From: Candidatus Halarchaeoplasma halalkaliphilum
GTDB taxonomy: Archaea; Thermoplasmatota; Thermoplasmata; Halarchaeoplasmatales; Halarchaeoplasmataceae
Reading direction: 5' to 3'
Assembly (NCBI GenBank): GCA_007133925.1
Contig: SLLU01000002.1
Location: 1 to 8,103, forward strand
DNA: 8,103 nucleotides
A program made the position numbers and the translations under genes. Below, piece by piece: positions 1-7,021 of the stretch. Each line of letters opens with the position of its first letter. Positions within the stretch are counted from its first letter, which is position 1. The notes under the pieces were generated by a model. It was not told the origin of the DNA. It saw only the letters and a list, made by a program, of their open reading frames with translations, and searched no databases.

Positions 1-930
1 CGCATAGAATCCGGAGGGGCGTCAGGGGGAATGGCCCTGGCCCAGGGATACCTGTCCGTGGCAGCCGGGGTTGACGATATCGTTGTGGTGGGGGCTGCCG
101 AGAAGATGACAGATGTGGGTGATCTGGAGGCAAAGAGCATACTGTCCTCCACCTCAGACGGGGAATGGGAATCCATCTGCGGTGCCACCTTCGATTCCCT
201 CTTCGCCATGATGGCCAGGTATCACATGATTAAACACGGGACCACCCGGGAACAGCTTGCGGCGGTTGCGGTGAAGAACCATGCCCACGGGGCACTTAAC
301 CCCAACGCCCAGTTCAGACGGGAGATACCCCTGAAAACGGTCCTGGGCTCTCCCATTGTATCGGACCCCCTGACCATGTTCGACTGCGCACCCCTTTCCG
401 ACGGTGCCGCGGCGGTGGTGCTCTGTCCCCTGGAAAATGCCGAGAGCTTCAGAAAGGACCCGGTGGTCATACTGGGTACGGGCATGGGGGGAGATCATGT
501 TGCGGTCCACGACCGCAGGGACATGGACACCATGAAAGCCACTGCGAGCGCGGCGTCAAAAGCCTTCTCCATGGCCGGCCTCGGGCCCGGAGACATGGAC
601 TTCGCCGAGGTCCACGATAACTACTCTATATCCGAGATAATGGCCATAGAGGACATAGGGTTCTTCCCCAAAGGAGACGGAGGACCTGCCACGGAAAGGG
701 GGGATACCGCCCTCCATTCCAAGATACCCGTCAACACCTCCGGAGGTCTGAAAGCCAAGGGCCAGCCCGTGGGTGCGGTGGGCGTTAACCAAGCGGTGGA
801 GGCGGTCATACAGTTGAGGGGCCAGGGTGGAGACAGACAGGTCCAGGACGCCAGATACGGTCTGATACACAATTTGGGCGGTACGGGCGCAAGTGCGGTT
901 GTCCACATACTGGGGAGGTGGGACCTGTGA
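1..930 (+). CDS. Thiolase-superfamily protein (SCP2/archaeal type), 5'-truncated, catalytic Cys and GHP His replaced
   Basis: The reading frame is open from base 1, so the gene starts outside the window. The 309 visible residues are about four fifths of a usual 385-395 aa thiolase, and the ATG at 31 is an internal Met. Family marks, numbered from the first visible codon: IESGGASGG at 2-10 (normally VEAACASGG), GAAEKMT at 31-37, a VHDNY motif at 204-208 in place of HDCF/NEAF, NTSGGLKAKGQP at 245-256, and HNLGGTGASAVVHIL at 290-304. Thiolases condense or cleave acyl-CoAs in the cytosol using a nucleophilic Cys and the His of GHP. Here Gly6 sits at the Cys position and Gln255 at the His position, so classical thiolase chemistry is doubtful. 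The gene overlaps a DUF35 gene, a pairing known for archaeal acetoacetyl-CoA thiolase/HMG-CoA synthase complexes and for thiolase-like aldolases of steroid side-chain breakdown. The fold assignment is firm; the reaction is unknown. Confidence 0.9.
   Translation, partial: RIESGGASGGMALAQGYLSVAAGVDDIVVVGAAEKMTDVGDLEAKSILSSTSDGEWESICGATFDSLFAMMARYHMIKHGTTREQLAAVAVKNHAHGALNPNAQFRREIPLKTVLGSPIVSDPLTMFDCAPLSDGAAAVVLCPLENAESFRKDPVVILGTGMGGDHVAVHDRRDMDTMKATASAASKAFSMAGLGPGDMDFAEVHDNYSISEIMAIEDIGFFPKGDGGPATERGDTALHSKIPVNTSGGLKAKGQPVGAVGVNQAVEAVIQLRGQGGDRQVQDARYGLIHNLGGTGASAVVHILGRWDL
914..920 (+). promoter_or_regulatory. Shine-Dalgarno site selecting the GTG start at 927
   Basis: GGAGGTG lies inside the end of the thiolase gene, six bases before the GTG at 927-929. 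That GTG overlaps the thiolase TGA (928-930) in a GTGA junction. An earlier in-frame GTG at 918 falls within the ribosome site itself and is rejected as the start. The arrangement indicates translational coupling of the two genes. Confidence 0.7.
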
Positions 931-1349
931 ACATACCGCGCTTCTGGAGAGAGATAAGGCAGAGGTACAAGGGCATAGGCGCCGAGTGCGGTAACTGCAA
1001 CCGGGTCTATTTCCCTCCAAGGGAGATCTGCCCTGAATGCAGAAGGGAGAGCTTCGGCAAGATGAAGGAACGGGAACTGTCCGGTACCGGCAGGGTGATC
1101 ACGTACACCCAGGTCCACGACCCCATGCCGGACTTCAAGATGATGGTGCCCTACACCATGGCAATCGTGGAGATGGACGAGAACGTCAGGATAACCGGTC
1201 AGTTGGTGGACGTGGATTACGAAAGGGTCGAACCCGGTATGAAGGTGAACGTCACCATCAGAAAGCTGGGTGAGGAGAGTCCGTCGGGCATCATCTACTA
1301 CGGATACAAGTTCGTACCGGCCCGGGAGAAGCTAAGCGATCAGCAGTGA
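927..1349 (+). CDS. DUF35 family Zn-ribbon/OB-fold protein, thiolase partner
   Basis: This 140 aa protein has the standard DUF35 layout. An N-terminal helix (PRFWREIRQRYKG, about 4-16) precedes a rubredoxin-like zinc ribbon with Cys21, Cys24, Cys35 and Cys38 (C-x2-C-x10-C-x2-C, with FPPRE between). An OB-fold of about 50-135 follows (SGTGRVITYTQVHDP to YYGYKFVP). DUF35 proteins have no known catalysis of their own. In archaea they bridge thiolase and HMG-CoA synthase, channelling acyl-CoA intermediates; in actinobacteria they pair with thiolase-like aldolases or hydratases. The GTGA overlap with the thiolase gene supports a two-protein complex. The GTG start at 927 is chosen because a GGAGGTG site lies six bases upstream. 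All four zinc ligands are present, so this partner looks intact even though the thiolase active site is altered. Confidence 0.92.
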   Translation: MNIPRFWREIRQRYKGIGAECGNCNRVYFPPREICPECRRESFGKMKERELSGTGRVITYTQVHDPMPDFKMMVPYTMAIVEMDENVRITGQLVDVDYERVEPGMKVNVTIRKLGEESPSGIIYYGYKFVPAREKLSDQQ

Positions 1350-1500
1350 TCTCCCAGGGCCTACCCCACCTATCCAAAATATCCCTGGAGTAGCACAGGA
1401 CGTCCCACGCTGTTTGAGGGTGAGCACCGCCGGTCTCACTACGAGGTCGTTGCTGGATCCGTGGCATAATTGGTGGGCAGTTGGATTGGTCTTGATATGG

Positions 1501-1515
1501 AGAACTCCAAGTTCT
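1501..1515. repeat. Short inverted repeat (6-bp arms, 3-base loop)
   Basis: AGAACT-CCA-AGTTCT is a perfect inverted repeat. It lies about 130 bases before the ATPase start, too far upstream to be a core promoter element. It could be an operator half-site pair or a chance repeat; arms this short are weak evidence. Confidence 0.3.
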
Positions 1516-1600
1516 ACCTTGCAGCATAGACGCTTCTATCCCCTTTAACGGATTCGGATGTGGATGATGTTTTACATGTATACTATTCGATGACAAATTA

Positions 1601-1644
1601 CTTATACATCAGTGTATTATACAGTAACGTATAGTGTAAAGGTG
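1601..1644 (+). promoter_or_regulatory. Probable promoter and ribosome site of the ATPase gene
   Basis: CTTATACA at 1601-1608 and TTATACA at 1617-1623 are TATA-like. The first would place transcription start near 1630, leaving a leader that includes the Shine-Dalgarno-like AAAGGTG at 1638-1644; the second would give a leaderless message. The first fits better because a ribosome site is present six bases before the ATG at 1651. Direct repeats of AGTGTA (1611-1616 and 1634-1639) flank the region. The exact box is uncertain. Confidence 0.4.
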
Positions 1645-1650
1645 TTTATG

Positions 1651-2748
1651 ATGAATGAAAATCCCTTTGAATATCGCCTGCTAGCCTCCGGTGAAAGCTT
1701 CATTGACCGTGAGCAAGAGATGAAAGATCTTTTGGAATGCGCCAAAAGTGGTCAGAACGTCACCATTTATTCTCCCCGTAGATACGGTAAATCCAGCCTC
1801 ATAATGGAATTCTTCCACCGGTTGAGTGGGGATATGCCCACCGTTTATATCGATTTTAACAGGGTGAACAGCGTCTCGGAACTGGCGGACCGGGTGGTTA
1901 GCGGTACTGCGGGAAGCGTTTTTTCTTCTTTTGAAAAGGGTATCTCCATGGTAAAGGATACTCTCCTTTCCTTGAGACCTACCTTCGCACCGAATGAAAG
2001 CGGAGGTGTATCCGTGTCCCTTGATCTGGTCAAAACGGAGAGGGACCTGGAGAAGGCTTTGCGTTTTCCACAGATAGTGGCAGAAAAAAGGGATATCAAG
2101 ATAGTGTTGGCCATGGATGAGTTCCAGCGTATCAATACATTGAATGGTGACAGACTGGAACGCCTGTTGAGGTCGGTGATACAGGAACAGGACAGGGTCA
2201 CCTACATATTCAGCGGTTCACAGGTGAACATGTTGAGGGAGATCTTCGAGTGTGGTGACAGGCCCTTTTTCCAGTCAACCAAGGTGATGAAACTCGGCAA
2301 ACTGCCAGTGAAACCATTCGAGGATTACATAATGAATTCCTTTGAAAAAACAGGTTTTGAAGTGGATGAAGGCACGGTCCGTGAGATACTGGAGCTCACA
2401 GAAGGGCATCCCATGAGGACAAAGGAGCTGTGCTTTGAACTTTGGAATCAAATGAGGGCCGGGGAACGGACCGTTTCGGTAAAGGATCTGTTGGACGTGT
2501 TGATAACGAACGACCTGTATCTGGAGGACACGTGGAACCACATAAACAGTGTGCTCCAAAGGAGGACTTTGGAGGCCCTTGCCAACCACGAAAAGCCACA
2601 TTCTCACACCACCATCGAGAAGTACGGGCTAAAGAGTAATTCCCACGTACAGAGAACTATGAAAAGCCTTGAACGCGACGGGATACTGTATGAAGGTGAC
2701 ATAGTGGACCCGTTCCTGAGGCTGTGGATAAAGAGAAGGACGGACTGA
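1651..2748 (+). CDS. Archaeal AAA-type ATPase (pfam01637-like) with C-terminal winged helix
   Basis: The 365 aa protein opens with NPFEYRLLASGESFIDREQE, typical of the archaeal ATPase family. Walker A is SPRRYGKSSL at 41-50, with the family's double Arg before GKS. Walker B is IVLAMDEF at 151-158 (Asp156, Glu157), and a sensor-like strand YIFSGSQVNML spans 185-194. A winged-helix region (about 300-350) ends in DPFLRLWIKRR. The ATG at 1651 is preferred because AAAGGTG lies six bases upstream; ATG 1648 is possible, and an upstream in-frame GTG at 1612 lacks a ribosome site. Family members are STAND/AAA-like NTPases, often present as many divergent, mobile copies per archaeal genome, with roles that are mostly unknown. 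The gene stands alone, has its own AT-rich promoter region, and uses more A/T-ending codons than its neighbours, suggesting recent arrival. The substrate is unknown. Confidence 0.88.
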   Translation: MNENPFEYRLLASGESFIDREQEMKDLLECAKSGQNVTIYSPRRYGKSSLIMEFFHRLSGDMPTVYIDFNRVNSVSELADRVVSGTAGSVFSSFEKGISMVKDTLLSLRPTFAPNESGGVSVSLDLVKTERDLEKALRFPQIVAEKRDIKIVLAMDEFQRINTLNGDRLERLLRSVIQEQDRVTYIFSGSQVNMLREIFECGDRPFFQSTKVMKLGKLPVKPFEDYIMNSFEKTGFEVDEGTVREILELTEGHPMRTKELCFELWNQMRAGERTVSVKDLLDVLITNDLYLEDTWNHINSVLQRRTLEALANHEKPHSHTTIEKYGLKSNSHVQRTMKSLERDGILYEGDIVDPFLRLWIKRRTD

Positions 2749-2766
2749 GAACGTGCGCCATAACTG

Positions 2767-2776
2767 CTCTTTTATT
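2767..2776 (+). terminator. Possible oligo-T terminator after the ATPase gene
   Basis: CTCTTTTATT, about 20 bases past the ATPase stop, is the only T-rich run in the gap before the next gene. Archaeal termination often occurs at such tracts without a hairpin. The run is short, so support is weak. Confidence 0.3.
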
Positions 2777-2810
2777 GCATCATCTACCCTCACCCAAGAG
2801 AAGCAGAAAC

Positions 2811-2818
2811 GTTAAATT
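2811..2818 (+). promoter_or_regulatory. TATA-like box for the nitroreductase gene, apparently leaderless
   Basis: GTTAAATT is centred about 27 bases before the ATG at 2842, the spacing expected between an archaeal TATA box and transcription start. No purine-rich ribosome site occurs in the bases just before the ATG (TAAGCAACGAC). Together these point to a leaderless transcript starting at or near the initiation codon. Confidence 0.5.
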
Positions 2819-2841
2819 GCCTCTTTGCCATAAGCAACGAC

Positions 2842-3339
2842 ATGGACGTACTGGAAGCCATAGATGAACGTACCAGCGTTCGCAGCTACACGGGAGAAGA
2901 GATACTCAGGGATAACCTGGAACTGATGCTCAAGGCCGCCCGGAAGGCCCCCTCGGCCAAGAACCTGCAGCCGTGGAAGATGATCGTTGTCACCGATAAA
3001 AGGACGCTGAAAGAGCTTGTCCCCATGTGCCACAACCAGGCCTTCATCGCCGATGCGGGAGCGTTCGTCATCGGTATCACCGAGGACGAAAAGTGGGCCA
3101 GACTGGATCTTGCCATCGCCCTGGACCACCTGTCGCTGGCCGCAGTCGCCCTGGAACTGGGGACCTGCTGGATAGGGGCCTTCGACGGTGAGGCCCTGAG
3201 AGATAAGTTCGGGATCCCGGAGGGATACGAGGTCACCATATGCATGACAGTGGGACGTCCCGGTGTCAGATCAGATCCCCCCGTGAAGAAAAGCCTGGAG
3301 GAAATGGTCTGCTGGGAGCGTTTTTACGAACGGGGATAG
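2842..3339 (+). CDS. Compact nitroreductase-family FMN oxidoreductase
   Basis: This 165 aa protein is at the short end of the nitroreductase family. Visible family marks are the N-terminal ERTSVRSYTGE with Arg10 and Arg14 (FMN phosphate contacts in relatives), APSAKNLQPW at 36-45 (flavin-binding loop), LGTCWIGAF at 106-114, and VGRP at 137-140. Relatives are cytosolic FMN enzymes that pass electrons from NAD(P)H to nitroaromatics, quinones, flavins or other acceptors; the family also includes BluB, which fragments FMN to make dimethylbenzimidazole. The protein appears too short for BluB, so that function is not claimed. A cobalamin adenosyltransferase gene starts 58 bases downstream on the same strand. 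Cob(II)alamin must be reduced before adenosylation, so a flavin reductase role there is conceivable but is inference only. The start is fixed by an ATG with a TATA-like box at leaderless spacing. Confidence 0.88.
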   Translation: MDVLEAIDERTSVRSYTGEEILRDNLELMLKAARKAPSAKNLQPWKMIVVTDKRTLKELVPMCHNQAFIADAGAFVIGITEDEKWARLDLAIALDHLSLAAVALELGTCWIGAFDGEALRDKFGIPEGYEVTICMTVGRPGVRSDPPVKKSLEEMVCWERFYERG

Positions 3340-3397
3340 GGACCAAAAACATTATGAACGGAGAGGATATAGACATCCAATCGAAAAGGTGCGATCC

Positions 3398-3934
3398 ATG
3401 GAAGTGAAAGAAAAGCGCAGGGGATTGGTACAGGTCTATACCGGTAACGGGAAGGGCAAGACCACGGCCGCCCTGGGACAGGTACTCCGGGCGGTGGGGA
3501 AGGGTCACCGGGCTATCATCATACAGTTCATGAAAGGACAGATCGCCTACGGTGAACTCACAAGTGTCGGTCATCTCCCTGGAGCGGAGATCGAACAGTA
3601 CGGCCGTCCCGATTTCGTCAACAAAAAGGACCCGGAGCAGGTGGACATAGACCTTGCCCGGAAGGGGCTGGAAAGGGCAAAGGAGGTGGTGATGTCCGGG
3701 GAGTATGACATGGTCGTCCTGGACGAGATGAACATAACGCTGGATTACAGACTGGTCCGTGAGGATGAAGTTCTCGAACTAATCGGGAACAGACCGGAAC
3801 ACGTGGAGTTGATACTCACCGGGCGCTACGCACCGCCGAGTATCATAAACATAGCGGACCTGGTCACATACATGTGCGAGGTCAAACACCCCTACATGGC
3901 AGGGGTTGAGGCCAGGGAAGGGATAGAATTCTAA
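3398..3934 (+). CDS. cobO: Cob(I)alamin / cob(I)yrinic acid a,c-diamide adenosyltransferase (CobO/BtuR type)
   Basis: The enzyme transfers the 5'-deoxyadenosyl group of ATP to the cobalt of a reduced corrinoid, giving adenosylcobalamin or its precursor in the cytosol. The 178 aa sequence matches the CobA/CobO/BtuR family. P-loop TGNGKGKTTAA spans 15-25, IIQFMKG 41-47, a Walker B-like MVVLDEMN 105-112 (Asp109, Glu110), LTGRYAPPSI at 140-149, and the closing block ADLVTYM...KHPY...AREGIEF. The E. coli BtuR protein is slightly longer (196 aa). Start ATG 3398 has AAAGGTG (3385-3391) six bases upstream; an in-frame GTG at 3389 lies inside that site and is rejected. The gene ends 11 bases before the acyl-CoA mutase large subunit, so the enzyme making the cofactor appears co-transcribed with a user of it. 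Corrinoid precursor versus complete cobalamin as substrate cannot be told from sequence. Confidence 0.93.
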   Translation: MEVKEKRRGLVQVYTGNGKGKTTAALGQVLRAVGKGHRAIIIQFMKGQIAYGELTSVGHLPGAEIEQYGRPDFVNKKDPEQVDIDLARKGLERAKEVVMSGEYDMVVLDEMNITLDYRLVREDEVLELIGNRPEHVELILTGRYAPPSIINIADLVTYMCEVKHPYMAGVEAREGIEF

Positions 3935-3945
3935 GGGGTATTAAG

Positions 3946-5610
<1,665 letters not shown>

Positions 5611-5611
5611 G

Positions 5612-6556
5612 TTATCTGATGGGTTTGAGGAACCGCTCCGCAGCGGTATGTGGATCCAGTTCGTACTTCATTATACTATCCACCAGGTCTTCAAGACCAC
5701 GTTCGTTATCATTTTCCATCAGACTGTCCACCACTCTGTCCCGGACCAGCTCCAGAAGGTTGGTCTTCTCACGTTCCCTTACCCTGTCCTTCAGGTTTCC
5801 CGTCTCTTTCAGATGATCCATGTGAGATGTGATGGCGTCCACGACTTCCAGTATACCCGTATCGGACTTGGCAACCGTCTGAAGTATGGGCGGTCTCCAC
5901 CCAGTATCCACAGGGTTCATGTCCAGCATGGTATCCAGCTCCCTGGCAGTTTCATCGGCACCACCCAGGTCGGCCTTGTTCACCACGAACACATCCCCTA
6001 TCTCCAGTATTCCTGCCTTTATGGCCTGTATGTCATCTCCCAGACCCGGGACTTCCACTATAACGGTGGTGTGGGCCGTACGGACTATCTCGACTTCGGA
6101 CTGACCGGCCCCCACGGTCTCCACCAGTATGACGTCCTTGCCGTGGGCGTCCAGGATCCTCACCAGGTCCCCGGTCTTCGATGCCAACCCACCCAGATGA
6201 CCCCTGCTTCCCATGCTCCTTATGAAAACATTCCTGTCCAGGGCTATGGCGTTCATCCTTATCCTGTCACCCAGCAGTGCCCCTCCCGTGAAGGGTGATG
6301 TGGGATCAACCGCTATGATGCCAACACTTTTGCCCAGCCTCCTGAATTCCAGGGCCAGTTTATCCACAAGTGTGCTCTTGCCGGATCCCGGAGGGCCGGT
6401 TATACCCACTATATGCGCTTTTCCAGTGTGGGGATGCAGCTTTGCCATGGCCTCCCTGGCACCCGCATCTCCGTTTTCCGCCATGGTCATCAATCGGGCC
6501 ACCGCCCGGCGATCACCGGACAGGACCCGTGTAAGTAGATTCGTCAGAGAATCCAC
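5612..6556 (-). CDS. meaB: MeaB/ArgK-family G-protein chaperone of a B12-dependent mutase
   Basis: This 314 aa P-loop GTPase belongs to the MeaB/ArgK/MMAA group, which gates adenosylcobalamin loading, ejects damaged cofactor and protects acyl-CoA mutases. Motifs: Walker A GPPGSGKST (54-62), VDPTSPFTGGALLGDRIRM (83-101), the family loop RSMGSRGHLGGL (113-124), VETVGAGQSE (145-154), VPGLGDDIQAIKAGI (169-183), and the guanine-specifying NKAD (193-196). The C-terminal helices (about 250-314) form the usual dimerisation tail, so the protein looks complete. The start is GTG at 6556-6554, one base after the stop of the B12-binding subunit gene, with AAGGG six bases upstream. This gives a tightly coupled two-gene unit. 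Its stop lies one base from the stop of the convergent mutase large subunit. MeaB versus the MeaI type that serves isobutyryl-CoA mutase cannot be settled by eye. Confidence 0.93.
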   Translation of the reverse strand: MDSLTNLLTRVLSGDRRAVARLMTMAENGDAGAREAMAKLHPHTGKAHIVGITGPPGSGKSTLVDKLALEFRRLGKSVGIIAVDPTSPFTGGALLGDRIRMNAIALDRNVFIRSMGSRGHLGGLASKTGDLVRILDAHGKDVILVETVGAGQSEVEIVRTAHTTVIVEVPGLGDDIQAIKAGILEIGDVFVVNKADLGGADETARELDTMLDMNPVDTGWRPPILQTVAKSDTGILEVVDAITSHMDHLKETGNLKDRVREREKTNLLELVRDRVVDSLMENDNERGLEDLVDSIMKYELDPHTAAERFLKPIR

Positions 6557-6557
6557 C

Positions 6558-6959
6558 TCATTCCCTTGGTTCGACGTTATTCTTTATGTAATCCACGATC
6601 TCGTCCGTGGGGGTACCGGGACCGAAGACCTTGCTGACACCTAAGTCCAGCAGTTTCTTTGCATCGCTGTCAGGGATTATACCCCCGCAGGTCACCATTA
6701 TGTCCTCCGCATCGTTCTCCTTCAAAAGTCTCATCACATCGGGAAACAGGGTCATGTGGGCTCCCGACAGAAGGGAAAGACCTATGACGTCCACATCTTC
6801 CTGTATGGCGGCCTCGACTATGCTCTCGGGTGACTGATGCAGGCCGGTATAGATGACCTCCATACCCGCATCTCTCAGTGCCCTGGCGACGACCTTGGCA
6901 CCCCTGTCGTGACCGTCCAAACCGGGCTTGGCAACCAGAACTCTTATCTTCCGATCCAT
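6558..6959 (-). CDS. Cobalamin-binding subunit of acyl-CoA mutase (small / C-terminal domain)
   Basis: The 133 aa protein is a stand-alone B12-binding domain equal to the C-terminal domain of fused methylmalonyl-CoA mutases. The signature AKPGLDGHDRGAKV at 10-23 contains Lys11, Asp15 and His17, matching Lys604, Asp608 and the cobalt ligand His610 of the Propionibacterium enzyme. Further marks are YTGLHQSPE (37-45), VIGLSLLSGAHM (58-69) and VTCGGIIPD (88-96), which line the nucleotide-tail groove. It binds base-off/His-on adenosylcobalamin and must pair with a large subunit, here encoded convergently at 3946-5610. The ATG at 6959 has AAGGTG (6967-6972) seven bases upstream. The G-protein gene follows after one base. 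All cofactor ligands are intact. Because the B12 domain does not determine substrate, it does not separate methylmalonyl-CoA from isobutyryl-CoA mutase. Confidence 0.94.
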   Translation of the reverse strand: MDRKIRVLVAKPGLDGHDRGAKVVARALRDAGMEVIYTGLHQSPESIVEAAIQEDVDVIGLSLLSGAHMTLFPDVMRLLKENDAEDIMVTCGGIIPDSDAKKLLDLGVSKVFGPGTPTDEIVDYIKNNVEPRE

Positions 6960-6995
6960 GTGAAAACACCTTGCACATCCGATGAGGGGCTTCGG

Positions 6996-7007
6996 TTATA
7001 AAATATT
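6996..7007 (-). promoter_or_regulatory. TATA-like box for the B12-subunit/G-protein pair
   Basis: On the minus strand this reads AATATTTTATAA, the most AT-rich stretch in the 62-base gap after the peptidase gene. It is centred about 42 bases before the ATG at 6959. Transcription would start near 6975, leaving a short leader that carries the AAGGTG ribosome site (6967-6972). This suggests the mutase subunit and G-protein genes have their own promoter rather than relying on the peptidase transcript. Confidence 0.55.
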
Positions 7008-7021
7008 CGGTGGTCTGAAAT

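Larger units (their letters stand above)
1350..1650. other. Gene-free interval between the DUF35 and ATPase genes
   Basis: About 300 bases hold no protein I recognise in any frame. GC content falls toward the right end. Visible structure: a short inverted repeat at 1501-1515, the 8-bp palindrome TACATGTA at 1573-1580, and an AT-rich stretch at 1570-1640 with repeated TATAC/TATAG and AGTGTA words that probably carries the ATPase promoter. CCAGGG near 1354 and CCCTGG near 1384 could form a weak long-loop stem after the DUF35 stop, but no T-run follows it. The interval could be a decayed insertion or simply a long leader. Confidence 0.5.

Noticed and set aside
31..33. ATG at 31 as the start of the thiolase gene
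   Set aside because: The frame is open to base 1 and encodes the conserved IESGGASGG motif upstream; about 80 N-terminal residues must lie outside the window.
1353..1388. CCAGGG/CCCTGG stem after the DUF35 gene as a hairpin terminator
   Set aside because: The arms are only six bases with a 24-base loop and no following T-run, and hairpin terminators are not typical of archaea.
1291..1596. Open frame of 101 codons on the minus strand across the gap after the DUF35 gene
   Set aside because: It runs into the DUF35 gene antisense, resembles no family I know, and has low-complexity proline/arginine-rich composition.
2842..3339. Nitroreductase as BluB (dimethylbenzimidazole synthase)
   Set aside because: It has the family fold and a B12-gene neighbour, but at 165 residues it is much shorter than BluB and no BluB-specific motif was recognised.
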